Part shown: positions 53,508 to 62,936 of the stretch, one piece after another
Position numbering within the stretch: position 1 is the stretch's first letter
Layout of the letters: each line of letters begins with the position of its first letter
Assembly (NCBI GenBank): GCA_040222275.1
Contig: JAVKDJ010000034.1
Span: 1 to 64,000 of the forward strand
DNA from: CAXBNB01 sp040222275
GTDB lineage: Bacteria; Bacteroidota; Bacteroidia; Cytophagales; Cyclobacteriaceae
DNA length: 64,000 nt
Direction of reading: 5' to 3'
Program-made: the position numbers and the translations under genes
Notes under the pieces: model-generated
The model's input: only the letters and a program-made list of their open reading frames with translations
What the model was told of the DNA's origin: nothing
Database searches by the model: none

Positions 53508-53529
53508 GTTTGTACCTCTGTTTGTACCT
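53508..53529 (+). repeat. Paired GTTTGTACCT sites, right end
   Basis: Copies at 53508-53517 and 53520-53529, same orientation and spacing as at 46191-46212. Confidence 0.7.
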
Positions 53530-53539
53530 AAAAATAAAA

Positions 53540-53570
53540 AAAGCCCATACACTAGTTGTATAAGGGCTTT
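53540..53570 (-). terminator. Terminator of tRNA-Ser
   Basis: AAAGCCC/GGGCTTT stem with an ATAC/GTAT inner stem, 4 nt after the tRNA 3' end. It belongs to the element side of the junction. Confidence 0.8.
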
Positions 53571-53574
53571 ATTG

Positions 53575-53659
53575 CAGAGGAGGAGGGATTCGAACCCCCG
53601 GTACCTCGCGGTACAACGGTTTTCAAGACCGCCGCATTCGACCACTCTGCCACTCCTCT
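53575..53659 (-). tRNA. tRNA-Ser (anticodon TGA), insertion target
   Basis: 85-nt class II tRNA on the minus strand. The acceptor AGAGGAG pairs with CTCCTCT, the anticodon loop CTTGAAA shows TGA, a long variable arm (TACCGCGAGGTA) follows, and the T-arm is GGTTCGAATCC. CCA is not encoded. Its 3' end is the attachment site of the element to its left. Confidence 0.95.
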
Positions 53660-53763
53660 GTAGCTTTATTTGGCCGTTTTTATCAAACGGACTGCAAATG
53701 TAGAAGATTAATTTTCAATGACAAATACTGATATAAAAATAATCAGATTGAAAATGGATTTTT

Positions 53764-54177
53764 TTAAACCTCCCCAAAAAAAGGTGCCATCAATGTCCTC
53801 ATTACATCAGGCATACGACATGGCCTGCCGCTCTTCATGTTGATAAACGCCAGGGTGGTTTCACCTTTGTTTATCAACTGGCTATCCTCATTGTAAATTT
53901 CGTAGTGAAACAGTATTTTGACACCCGGAAAAGTAGGAATACTTACTTTTATGGTCAGCAACTCATCGTATTTACCGGGCAGCAAATACCGCGATTTACT
54001 TTCCAATACAGGCATCATCACGCCCATTTCTTCCAACCGTCTATACGAAAATCCAAGGCTCCTGAGGGCTTCTACCCTTGCCACTTCATAGTACATGGCA
54101 TAATTACCATAGTACACATAACCCATCTGGTCTGTTTCCGCATACCGTACCCGCACTTTTGTTTCTGTTTCAAACAT
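53764..54177 (-). CDS. Acyl-CoA thioesterase, hotdog fold
   Basis: 137 aa with VRYAETDQMGYVYYGNYAMY (Asp of the 4-hydroxybenzoyl-CoA thioesterase/YbgC family) and the single hotdog domain. It hydrolyses acyl-CoA thioesters in the cytoplasm; the chain preference is not visible. Confidence 0.9.
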   Translation of the reverse strand: MFETETKVRVRYAETDQMGYVYYGNYAMYYEVARVEALRSLGFSYRRLEEMGVMMPVLESKSRYLLPGKYDELLTIKVSIPTFPGVKILFHYEIYNEDSQLINKGETTLAFINMKSGRPCRMPDVMRTLMAPFFGEV

Positions 54178-54294
54178 TTTCGATCATAATAGTAAGTGCG
54201 GCAAAATAGAAAATCGGTGAAGTAATCGCAAAATTATTTACTTGGGGGGGGCTGAAAGCCATCCCGGGACCAAGCCCAGAAATATGCTTTTTTA

Positions 54295-56298
54295 TCAATC
54301 AGCCTGTTGCAGGCCACACTCTATGCTTTGACCCTCATTTATTTTCACATTTAAAAATTCCCTTTTCCCATTGTACACTTTCACATTCAGCTTATTGCCA
54401 TCTCTCTTCACTTCTATATCAAAATCACGGTTAAATGCCTTAATGTTTCTAAGCGACATTTCATTCCAGTCTTCTGGTAGTTTAGGGGCAATGGAAAACC
54501 TACTTAACCCCGTGGGCCTTATACCAAACAACCCTTCCGTAATGATCCTGCAGTAGAGGGCACTTTCAGCAGAAAGATGCCTTTGATTGCCTTCGGGATA
54601 AGCCTCAACAGGATAAGGCACATGCTCACCAAGCAACCTTCTTTTGGAATAGTAGCTCAAAAATTTCAGTGCCCGTTTGGTTTCTCCTGCCGCAAAGACC
54701 CCTCGCAACGCATACAGGGTTGCACGGTCCCAAAATGTGGTGTTCCCCGACTCTGAAGCCAGGCCATCGGCTGTCCAAAGCTTTTCTGAAAACAGTGCAT
54801 CAATTGTCCCATTGCTTCTTGAAAAAATATCAACAGTAAGCGGTGTGCATATCCATGCACGGAGGATATCATTTCCATCAAAATACCGGTAAGTCTTAAA
54901 GCCATCTATGGTAGCCCCGAAATAGTCCTCTACGGATTGGCGTATTCTTTTTGCCTGTTCTTGATACTCATCGAGCTGTGCCTGCTCCACTCCCAGTTCC
55001 TTGCCCAGAAAAGTCGCTGATATCAATGCGTCGTAATAGAGGCATGAGGTGTTCAGGTTGGCATCACCTGCGGGAAAACGCCCTTCCAGTTCGTCACTAT
55101 CGGACGATACTACTCCATCTGCAGTCACCTTCCTTCTACAAAACTCCAGACACCATTCAACCAGGGGCCACAATTCTTTGCCGGTATTATTATGCCCATA
55201 GGCCAGTGCAAAACGAGCTGCGCCGTAGGCAATCATGGCCATGTCCCCCCTATCACCTGCACCGTTCCAATAATCCAGCCCTTCGGCTATAATCGAGCTT
55301 GGTATCGGTTTATATTCATCATTGATAAACCTGGCGAAATGGCGAAATGAATTGATAGCTGATTCATTGCCGGCAATATTTCCCAAAAAAGGAAACAAGG
55401 GATTGGCATATTCCGCTTGGTCATTGGCCCATATTGCGGCATAATAACTGCCACCACCCGGCCCATGCATCAAGCCCTGGCTTGTGTTAAAAATGCTTTC
55501 TACGGCCCTTAGTTTGGCAAATGAAAATACGCTGTTTAGAATTTCGTCCGGACTCTCGAACACCAGGTTGGAAAAAGTATTATCAACAAGCTCCATCCGT
55601 TTTCTCAATTCATAATCGGGGGACACATAAGGGCTGGGAGTACCTGCCACATACCCGGAATAGATCCATGCAAATTCCAGTGTCTCTTTGCTGCCTAGTT
55701 GAAAGCTACCATGTCTCGTTGATTCTACTTTTATTTCATAAGCCCCTTGAACACCTTGATCTGCCTCAGTCACATGTCTGTAATCGACTTTCGGAAGTTC
55801 TATACTCACAGGCCTGTCCAATGTGTTCTTTATTTCAATTTTCTCAATAAACAGGGGCTTGTCAGTAGCAGGAAACCATTGGTGTCTCACCGCTACTCCA
55901 TGAGTGATATTAGATATACACTCAAGAACCCCACGATGATAAAAAGAGCTCGGATATTCCGTTGCTTCCTTCCCATCGACCTTGATGGTACCCAATTGAT
56001 CACGGTCAATTTCATGAAGCAGGCTTGCATGTGTATCGTTGGGGATTGTCCTGAGCATGGGAAAAACGAGCTGAGTTTTCTGTTTTAACCGACCAGTTTG
56101 CACACCATAATGCACTATGGCGGAGATGTAAAAACCACTCATTTCAATATGGTCCTGGTGAGTGTCTTTTCCATTGACCTGCCAATTTATACTGCCTTTG
56201 TTTTCTAACGTCCATCTGGATACATCTTGCGACATACTAAACGGGCTATAGGTACAAAAAAGGGATATTAATAGTGATACAAGAATTGTGTTTTTCAT
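54295..56298 (-). CDS. Secreted six-hairpin glycosidase-like protein
   Basis: 667 aa from the ATG that begins the signal peptide MKNTILVSLLISLFCTYSPFSMSQ; an upstream open extension of 30 codons is not supported. The C-terminal ~400 residues have an alpha/alpha-toroid pattern (GPGGGSYYAAIWANDQAEY, GAGDRGDMAMIAYGAARFA, LASESGNTTFWDRATLYAL). It resembles six-hairpin glycoside hydrolases; which family is not decided. It belongs to the glycan-uptake cluster that follows on the same strand. Confidence 0.75.
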   Translation of the reverse strand: MKNTILVSLLISLFCTYSPFSMSQDVSRWTLENKGSINWQVNGKDTHQDHIEMSGFYISAIVHYGVQTGRLKQKTQLVFPMLRTIPNDTHASLLHEIDRDQLGTIKVDGKEATEYPSSFYHRGVLECISNITHGVAVRHQWFPATDKPLFIEKIEIKNTLDRPVSIELPKVDYRHVTEADQGVQGAYEIKVESTRHGSFQLGSKETLEFAWIYSGYVAGTPSPYVSPDYELRKRMELVDNTFSNLVFESPDEILNSVFSFAKLRAVESIFNTSQGLMHGPGGGSYYAAIWANDQAEYANPLFPFLGNIAGNESAINSFRHFARFINDEYKPIPSSIIAEGLDYWNGAGDRGDMAMIAYGAARFALAYGHNNTGKELWPLVEWCLEFCRRKVTADGVVSSDSDELEGRFPAGDANLNTSCLYYDALISATFLGKELGVEQAQLDEYQEQAKRIRQSVEDYFGATIDGFKTYRYFDGNDILRAWICTPLTVDIFSRSNGTIDALFSEKLWTADGLASESGNTTFWDRATLYALRGVFAAGETKRALKFLSYYSKRRLLGEHVPYPVEAYPEGNQRHLSAESALYCRIITEGLFGIRPTGLSRFSIAPKLPEDWNEMSLRNIKAFNRDFDIEVKRDGNKLNVKVYNGKREFLNVKINEGQSIECGLQQAD

Positions 56299-56612
56299 TG
56301 ATTGATTTTTAAAATGTGCCTTGCATACTTCAATGAAATGCCGCCCAAATATTCTGGAAAGGGAATTAACACCTGTCCCGAATTTCACTCGGGGCAGGTG
56401 TTTAGGCTTGCTGCAAGTTTTTATTGAAGTATCAAAATAAGATTATGTCGTTAAGTTAAGTTGAACCGTCATCGCGAGGAATCGAAGCGGTCTCATCAAA
56501 ATGAACAGATAACATTAAACAGAAAGACTGCCGCGCTACGCTCGCAGAGACGAAAAGCTTAACTTAACGACATTGAAATAAGATTGGACAATACTTTAGC
56601 TTAGAGCAATTG
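56299..56612. other. Intergenic region of 314 bp between glycosidase and SusD genes
   Basis: Holds the small MITE-like repeat at 56446-56572 in its middle. Apart from that there is no gene or RNA. Confidence 0.7.
56446..56572. repeat. MITE-like repeat with 15-bp terminal inverted repeats
   Basis: TGTCGTTAAGTTAAG (56446-56460) is exactly inverted at 56558-56572. The inside holds GC-rich segments such as CGTCATCGCGAGG and TGCCGCGCTACGCTCGCAG. AAATAAGATT occurs on both sides (56435-56444 and 56576-56585), a likely target duplication. It is non-autonomous and small (127 bp). Confidence 0.8.
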
Positions 56613-58340
56613 TTACCACCCAGGGGTTTGTCCAAGCTTTGGGTTTTTCTCCATTTCCAATTGGGGTATTGGCCACCAGTAAATCCTGGGGTCGAAGGTA
56701 CCATCAGGGTTGGTAACCCCGGTGACCTGGGTTATGAATGAACCATCAGTTTGCTTTTCAAGTGTAAGCCCATACTGTCCCTTTTTCATTGCCTGGTCAT
56801 AAATCTCCCATCTTCTAACATCAAAAAACCGGTTTCCCTCGAAAACAAGTTCTATCCTTCTCTCATGCCTGATTGTTTCCCTATCGAGAGTTGTGAAAAC
56901 AGGCATTCCCGCCCGCGTTCGGATTTCATTAATATACCACAGCGCCCCGCGTCCATTGGAATCGGTTTGGTTCAGTTCAAAAAGTATTTCCGCCAGATTC
57001 AGGTATATCTCACCCAGCCTGTAATGTATCCACATTATATCTGTTTGTGGGTTGTTTCCATAGGCATCACTGGCCTCATTGCTAAACTTCCTCAGATAGT
57101 AACTTGACCAACTCGCATTCCACCAGGCCGAAACTGTAGATTGACGGGAGTCTTTGCCACCTGCCCAGGAGTCCACTACATACCCATTGGTACCTCTTTG
57201 TGCCCCATTGTACAAAATGGTTGCATAAAACCGCGGATCACGGTTTTTATAGGGGTCATTGTCATCATAGGCCGGATTGGCAGTAACCGTCCTTGTGGTG
57301 CCGTTCCATGTGGCAGGTATGAAAGTAGTTGCTCCGTCTATTACTTCAAAATCGTCCACCAGGCTCTGAAGCGGGTTGTATGCAGTGTATCCTCCCGTAC
57401 CTGCAGGAGCTATATCGCGTTCCATACTATTTTCACGATCTATCATCAGGTCTCCATTGGTATATTTGGCGAAAATAATTTCGGGGTTGGCCTTATCCAG
57501 GAAAATATTGCGATAGTCGGCAGGTTTGTACAGAGAGTAAATTCCCAAATTAATAATATCCTCATGGGCGGCCCTGGCTTTATCCAATTTCCCCATGTCA
57601 TAACTTCCTGCGTTTGCAAGGGGGCTCGCCGCATACAGCAATTGCTCAGCTTTCAGCGCCATAGCAGCGCCTTTTGTAGCCCGGCCTGGCCCTGATGGAA
57701 AAGTGGTCGGCAACAGCTCTATGGCTAAATCGCACTGCTCCACGATAAAATCGGTAACTTCCTGATACGAACTTTTGGTGATATCCAAAAAATCGTCAGA
57801 AATTTCGTATTCCCTCGTGATTATTGGCACCTCCTGAAATACATTGGCCAACTGTGCATAAAAATAGGCCCTTAAAAAATACATCTCACCTTTTAACCTG
57901 TCAATAACCGCCGGATCCCCGGGTACATTGTCAATATTGGCAAAAATCTGGTTTACCCCTCGTATTTTGTAGTACATATAGCCCCATTTTCCTGTCCTGA
58001 GGGTAGCGTCTTTATCAGGAGAGTAAGTCCCCCCCTTGTTGTAATTGACACCCAATTGTTGTGAGTTGTTTTCATTTAGGGTCATTTCTGCTACGGTACG
58101 TCCTCCTGCCCAGTTGAACATGGAGTAGGTATCATCGGTCATTGAACTAAGGGCCAGACCGTCAGTCACCCAGTTGCCCATTCCATTGTACACTTCATTT
58201 ACGTATGGATTTACCAAATCCAATGAACTCCAAACACCGTGCTCTTCAAATTTATCCGTAGGGCTTGTTTCAAATACATCCTCCTCACAGGAGATTGCGA
58301 TCAAGCTCAATGGGATTATAAACAATAATATTTTTTTCAT
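56613..58340 (-). CDS. SusD/RagB-family outer-membrane lipoprotein
   Basis: 575 aa. A lipoprotein signal MKKILLFIIPLSLIAISC places Cys at position 18. TPR-like helices and the family features (YFLRAYFYAQLANVFQEVP, then the RIELVFEGNRFFDVRRW segment) identify SusD, which binds glycans at the surface and lids the SusC channel. It follows the SusC gene, 11 bp apart, in one operon. Confidence 0.94.
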   Translation of the reverse strand: MKKILLFIIPLSLIAISCEEDVFETSPTDKFEEHGVWSSLDLVNPYVNEVYNGMGNWVTDGLALSSMTDDTYSMFNWAGGRTVAEMTLNENNSQQLGVNYNKGGTYSPDKDATLRTGKWGYMYYKIRGVNQIFANIDNVPGDPAVIDRLKGEMYFLRAYFYAQLANVFQEVPIITREYEISDDFLDITKSSYQEVTDFIVEQCDLAIELLPTTFPSGPGRATKGAAMALKAEQLLYAASPLANAGSYDMGKLDKARAAHEDIINLGIYSLYKPADYRNIFLDKANPEIIFAKYTNGDLMIDRENSMERDIAPAGTGGYTAYNPLQSLVDDFEVIDGATTFIPATWNGTTRTVTANPAYDDNDPYKNRDPRFYATILYNGAQRGTNGYVVDSWAGGKDSRQSTVSAWWNASWSSYYLRKFSNEASDAYGNNPQTDIMWIHYRLGEIYLNLAEILFELNQTDSNGRGALWYINEIRTRAGMPVFTTLDRETIRHERRIELVFEGNRFFDVRRWEIYDQAMKKGQYGLTLEKQTDGSFITQVTGVTNPDGTFDPRIYWWPIPQLEMEKNPKLGQTPGW

Positions 58341-58351
58341 GATTGTGCTTT

Positions 58352-61300
58352 TTAGAAACCAAAATTTATTCCCAGCTGCCAGGACCTCTGTATAGGGTAA
58401 ATACCAAAGTCGTCTTCCGGATCTCTCCAGTCGCCTTCAATATCATCAAAAAGCAACATGAGGTTGTTGCCCCTTAAATAGACCTGTAGGTTTGACAGTT
58501 TCAAGGGATTCAAAACCGTCTCAGGAAAACTATAGGTAAGGCTTACATTTTTCAGCCTTAAAAAATCGGCCTTTCTCAACCAAAATGTGGAATTGTTGCC
58601 ATAGTTACCTGTGGTAGATGAGGTATTGATACGTGGGTACGAACTATCCCCGTTCCCCCAGCGATTTTCGAAATATTGCTTGTCCAGGCCTAAAGGGGCG
58701 CCTAAGGCGATATTGGCATTGGCCTGTCCCTGAAAGAGTACGGATAGGTCGAAACCCCGGAAAGTAACACCCATATTGATGCCATACATGATTTCAGGTA
58801 TTCTGCCATTATCTATCCTTATCCTATCGTCGCTATTGATTACCCCGTCATTGTTCTGATCCACTATTTGAAGATCTCCCGGTCTGGTCACATTGTCTTC
58901 ACCATGTGCCGAATTATCTATCTCGCTCTGACTCTGGTATATGCCAGCAGACTCCCAAAGCAACCATGAGTCTATGGGCTTGCCTTCATATTTTTGCCAT
59001 TCCTGAACTCCTTCCGGTTCATCATAAAACTCCACCTCATTGTGGGCATAAGACATATTTGCACCGATATTAAGGGCTATGTCCTGATTGAGCATCTGGT
59101 GCGAGGAGAGTTGGATTTCAAATCCCTCATTATTGACCACCCCAAGGTTTTCATCAGGCAATGTCAGTCCTGTATATTCAGGTACAGACGCATTCCTTGC
59201 TATCAAAATGCCCTCTCGTTGTGAGGTAAAGTAATCCATTTCGAATTTTATCTGGTTATCAAACAGGCTTCCTTCCAGGCCCAGGTTAATGGTTGTGGCT
59301 GTTTCCCAGGTGATGTTGGGATTAGCAGCAGTGGATTCAAAAATCCCTGGTTCGGTACCATTGCCAAAGTCATACCCGGCCAATACCCCACAGCAGTAGG
59401 CTGTATAATCGGTAAAGGCATAAGAAGTCAAATACTGAAATGCAGGCACATTGTCATTGCCCATTTTCCCCCATGACCCCCTCAGTTTGAGGTAATCCAC
59501 AGCCCCATTGTCCGCCATAAAGGCTTCTTCTGACAACCTCCAGCCTATAGAAACAGCAGGAAAAGTCCCGTACCTCTTACCAGGAGCAAAATTTTGTGAG
59601 CCGTCATGTCTCAATGAAACAGTGGCCAGGTATTTACCATCATAGTCGTAGTTGATACGGCCAAAATAATTGATACGGCCATTGGCCATTGAAAAACCAT
59701 TGTTGTTTTGCCCATCTGCCGTGCCTGTAAAAAGCTCCGGTAGTTGTGCTGATGGCAATCCTGTACGGAAAGCAGATATCGAACTCATTTCAAACCGGCT
59801 CTGTTCGTAGGCCAAAAAAGCATCAATTCCGTGATTTCCAAACGACTTTTGATAACCCAATCTTACATTGTAGGTCTTGGTAGAAAAGTCAGCTTTGGTT
59901 TCTCCAAGCGTTCTTTTTGTGGCATCTACTGCTTTTGTATAGGTGTCCGTTGAGTAATCGTACAAATACTCATCGAATATATTCTGGAATTGTGATTGAC
60001 TACTTGATTTGGAATCAAAAGCCCCATACGCCGCAATGGACAGCCCTGTGATGGGAGTTTCCCACTGAAGTGTAATTTTCGTATTGAGGATGTTGTCATC
60101 AATGTCAGTACTGCCACCCCTTTCGGAAATCGACTCAGCAGCATTGAATTCACCCGGTTGCCACCCCTTGCCTACCAGGCCATTGGGGAAGTAACCTACC
60201 AGATACCTGCCACCACGCCTGGCGTAATTCCAGGGTGAATTCCATCCATCCCTGCCATTTCCTCTGCCCCAGTAGTTTCTATCTTCACTGCGGTTCAGGA
60301 TATCTATCCCCAAAGACAGGCTTTCGGTCAAATCGGTATCCAGATTTGCCCTTAAGGAATTTTGCTTATAGGGATAGTCCACACCCTTAAAAACACCAGA
60401 CTGGTTCAAAAACTGGCCTGAAAGGAAATAACGAATGGTTTCACTACCACCCCTCGCCGACACGGTGTGATTGGTAGTTTGCGACCATTCTTTGAGCAAA
60501 ATAGAGTCCCAATCTGTGTTGGGGTATTGGAGTGGTTGAGACTGGTCTTTTAGCAACTGAATCTGTTGATCAGTCCATTGGGGATTTTCCCATTCAAATT
60601 TGCTTTCATTCTGAAGGGTGGCCTCCTGCCAGGAATCCAATAGGTTTCTTCTGGTAGTGGGCTGGGAGAAGGACACGTTGCTGCTGGCGCTAAACTGGGG
60701 TCTGCCCAACTTGCCTCTTTTGGTGGTAATAAGAATGACACCATTGGCAGCTCTTGCCCCGTATATGGCAGCCGAAGCATCTTTCAAAACTGTAAAGGAT
60801 TCAATGTCCTGTGGGTTCAATCTGGAAAAACCACCCCTATCAGGAATCCCATCTATCACCACCAGTGCATTGGTATTGCCAAGAGTACCTTTTCCTCTGA
60901 TAAGCACCTGGGCGTCATCTGCCCCGGGCTCTCCCCCCGGTGAGTTTACAATCACCCCTGGCAATTGGCCTGCTATGGCATTGGTCAAATTTGTAACAGG
61001 TACATTTTCCAGCTTTTTGGAATCCAGTGTGACCACTGAACCGGAAATGGCAGCCTTGTTTTGTGTGCCATACCCAACGATCACTACTTCACTCAATTGT
61101 TCTGCGTCAAGTACCATCTGGGAGTCAATTACACGCTGGTTTCCCACCTCGATCTCCTGGGTTTGGTACCCCACAAACGAAATGACTATGGTTGATCCAT
61201 CAGGCACAACCAGCTTAAAGTTCCCTTCCAGGTCGGTTGTAGTGCCAGTTGAGGTTCCCTTCACAACTATTGAAGCTCCAGGGAGCCCCTCACCACTTTC

Positions 61301-61741
61301 ATCCGTGATTTTTCCGGAAATATCCACCTCCAGCATGGTATCAATGCGGCTGACATTGTCCCTCAATTCTGATCTTAACATAGGAGAAACGGAAATGCCA
61401 TTGTTGACCTGCCGAAACTTGAGGTTGGCCTGCTTTGATACTTCCATCAGAATATCATAAACAGACCTGGAAGCCCCAGGTTGAAGGTTAATCCTGGTTT
61501 TGCTGTTCAGGTCCTTCTCCAGATAGAGCATATCCAAATCCGAATTGGACTCGATCAGGTCAAATACCTCTTTGAGGTAGAGCCCATTGACGGTGCTTTT
61601 TATGATAATTTCACTGGTACTTTTGTACTGGGCATTGCCGTTGTGAGCGGACAGCAGACTGGCACAAAAAACCTGTAAAATCAAGCCATATGTTGAAAAT
61701 TTAATGGTCATTTTCAATAACCTAAGTAATCTTAAATTCAT
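58352..61741 (-). CDS. SusC-like TonB-dependent outer-membrane transporter
   Basis: 1129 aa. Order: signal peptide (~1-38), an STN secretin/TonB N-terminal domain (~45-115, IIIKSTVNGLYLKEVFDLIE), a carboxypeptidase-like beta sandwich (ISGKITDESGEGLPGASIVV), plug domain with the SusC motif ARAANGVILITTKRG, and a 22-strand barrel. The STN domain is used by transporters that signal through FecR. It imports oligosaccharides with SusD. The start could also be at 61711. The gene precedes susD and follows sigma and fecR. Confidence 0.95.
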   Translation of the reverse strand: MNLRLLRLLKMTIKFSTYGLILQVFCASLLSAHNGNAQYKSTSEIIIKSTVNGLYLKEVFDLIESNSDLDMLYLEKDLNSKTRINLQPGASRSVYDILMEVSKQANLKFRQVNNGISVSPMLRSELRDNVSRIDTMLEVDISGKITDESGEGLPGASIVVKGTSTGTTTDLEGNFKLVVPDGSTIVISFVGYQTQEIEVGNQRVIDSQMVLDAEQLSEVVIVGYGTQNKAAISGSVVTLDSKKLENVPVTNLTNAIAGQLPGVIVNSPGGEPGADDAQVLIRGKGTLGNTNALVVIDGIPDRGGFSRLNPQDIESFTVLKDASAAIYGARAANGVILITTKRGKLGRPQFSASSNVSFSQPTTRRNLLDSWQEATLQNESKFEWENPQWTDQQIQLLKDQSQPLQYPNTDWDSILLKEWSQTTNHTVSARGGSETIRYFLSGQFLNQSGVFKGVDYPYKQNSLRANLDTDLTESLSLGIDILNRSEDRNYWGRGNGRDGWNSPWNYARRGGRYLVGYFPNGLVGKGWQPGEFNAAESISERGGSTDIDDNILNTKITLQWETPITGLSIAAYGAFDSKSSSQSQFQNIFDEYLYDYSTDTYTKAVDATKRTLGETKADFSTKTYNVRLGYQKSFGNHGIDAFLAYEQSRFEMSSISAFRTGLPSAQLPELFTGTADGQNNNGFSMANGRINYFGRINYDYDGKYLATVSLRHDGSQNFAPGKRYGTFPAVSIGWRLSEEAFMADNGAVDYLKLRGSWGKMGNDNVPAFQYLTSYAFTDYTAYCCGVLAGYDFGNGTEPGIFESTAANPNITWETATTINLGLEGSLFDNQIKFEMDYFTSQREGILIARNASVPEYTGLTLPDENLGVVNNEGFEIQLSSHQMLNQDIALNIGANMSYAHNEVEFYDEPEGVQEWQKYEGKPIDSWLLWESAGIYQSQSEIDNSAHGEDNVTRPGDLQIVDQNNDGVINSDDRIRIDNGRIPEIMYGINMGVTFRGFDLSVLFQGQANANIALGAPLGLDKQYFENRWGNGDSSYPRINTSSTTGNYGNNSTFWLRKADFLRLKNVSLTYSFPETVLNPLKLSNLQVYLRGNNLMLLFDDIEGDWRDPEDDFGIYPIQRSWQLGINFGF

Positions 61742-61775
61742 TATCTTTGTGTTTGGTGAAACGAAAGTTTTACTG

Positions 61776-61815
61776 TTTCCTGAATACTCATTTTGGAAGG
61801 TGCATATTCAGGAAA
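61776..61815 (-). promoter_or_regulatory. Inverted repeat in the susC leader
   Basis: 11-bp perfect inverted repeat TTTCCTGAATA/TATTCAGGAAA with an 18-nt loop between the fecR end and susC start. No T-run follows on the minus strand, so it is more probably a regulator site or mRNA structure than a terminator. Confidence 0.4.
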
Positions 61816-61876
61816 GCATTACCTCGGATGCCTTGCAACCGGGGTTTTTTTTTTGAGTGGAGACTATTTCATACTT

Positions 61877-62872
61877 CTATCGAAAATTTAGTGTTACATT
61901 TTTTTGATCGATGGTATAGTTAAAGTGCATAGAATGGCTCAACAATTTGAGCACATTCACCAGTGTCTGGTCTTTAAATTTACCAGTCACTTTTAGTTCC
62001 TTTCTTTTTGCTTCAGACAGGTTTTCTACTTCAAACGACACGTTGTACCACTTTTCCAGGGTACGCATTACCTCGTCCAGTCCGGTTTTGTCAAAATAGA
62101 GTGTGCCATCCTTCCAGGCCAGTGTCTCTTCACTGTTGAACTGAAAAACAGAAATCCCAGCGTCAGTAGATTTGGCTTGCTGACCTGGCAACAATATTGT
62201 TGTGCCGTTCACCTTTTTCCTCTCCACTCCCACCTTTCCTTCATGAAGCGACACCTGGATTTGGTTTTCATTGTAAGCGTTTACGTTGAAAGCTGTGCCC
62301 AGCGCAGTAGTAGTCACATCCCCTGATTTGACCTTAAAGGGACGTTCAGGATCCTTTACTACTTCAAAATACCCTTCTCCCTTGAGCGTGATCAATCTGA
62401 TGCTGTCCGAAAAATCTGCCTGATAGGCAATACTACTGACAGAATTGAGCCAAACGTGTGTACCATCGGGAAGCTGGATTTGGGATTTTACCCCTTTGGG
62501 GTTTTCTTTCACTACCTGCTTCGTTTCTGCCACCTGTTCTTCTTGCGATAGCTTGGGTAAATAAAACAACAAGCCGGTGGCCAATACAATGACAGCTGCT
62601 GCCGCATATCTGATCAATTGTTGGACATTATTTCCTTTGTTTAGTTTCCTGCTAAGGTTGTCCCATTCTTTTTTGGTGTCAATCTGTGAAATGTCTATTT
62701 GCCGCTGGGTAAAATTGTCCCAATTGTAAATTTCTTCAGTGGCATCCGTGTGGTCTTTTTTCCACTGATTCAGTTCTTTTGACGGGTCATTGGAATCTTC
62801 TCCAAATATTTGCTTTACGAAAAGCCCGGCTATACCCAGGTGGTCTTTTACTTTCTGTATCATTTGATCCAA
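61877..62872 (-). CDS. FecR-family anti-sigma factor
   Basis: 331 aa. A cytoplasmic N-terminal part (~1-80), one membrane helix (IRYAAAAVIVLATGLLFYL) and a periplasmic FecR domain (LPDGTHVWLNSVSSIAY followed by KGEGYFEV, then LPGQQAK) lead to a C-terminal DUF4974-like STN-related region. FecR holds the ECF sigma inactive until the transporter is engaged. It is encoded 64 bp after the sigma factor. Confidence 0.94.
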   Translation of the reverse strand: MDQMIQKVKDHLGIAGLFVKQIFGEDSNDPSKELNQWKKDHTDATEEIYNWDNFTQRQIDISQIDTKKEWDNLSRKLNKGNNVQQLIRYAAAAVIVLATGLLFYLPKLSQEEQVAETKQVVKENPKGVKSQIQLPDGTHVWLNSVSSIAYQADFSDSIRLITLKGEGYFEVVKDPERPFKVKSGDVTTTALGTAFNVNAYNENQIQVSLHEGKVGVERKKVNGTTILLPGQQAKSTDAGISVFQFNSEETLAWKDGTLYFDKTGLDEVMRTLEKWYNVSFEVENLSEAKRKELKVTGKFKDQTLVNVLKLLSHSMHFNYTIDQKNVTLNFR

Positions 62873-62936
62873 TTCAGGTTGACATGCCTAAAACTGAAAA
62901 AAATAGAAACAGGGTGACACCTGTATTAAAAAAATA

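Larger units (their letters stand above)
46072..53587. mobile_element. Integrative element in tRNA-Ser (about 7.5 kb)
   Basis: Flanked by the 13-bp core at 46072-46084 and at the tRNA-Ser 3' end (53574-53586). Contents in order: tyrosine integrase, unknown gene, remnants of a large polyvalent protein, two related small genes, HTH/excisionase-like protein, HUH-type replication protein, and three cargo genes. Paired GTTTGTACCT repeats lie near both ends. There is no relaxase, coupling protein or type IV secretion gene, so it is not self-conjugative; it resembles an integrated plasmid or a mobilisable element. Confidence 0.85.

Noticed and set aside
46072..53587. Conjugative element (ICE)
   Set aside because: No relaxase, coupling protein or type IV secretion genes; only an HUH-type Rep and an integrase are present.
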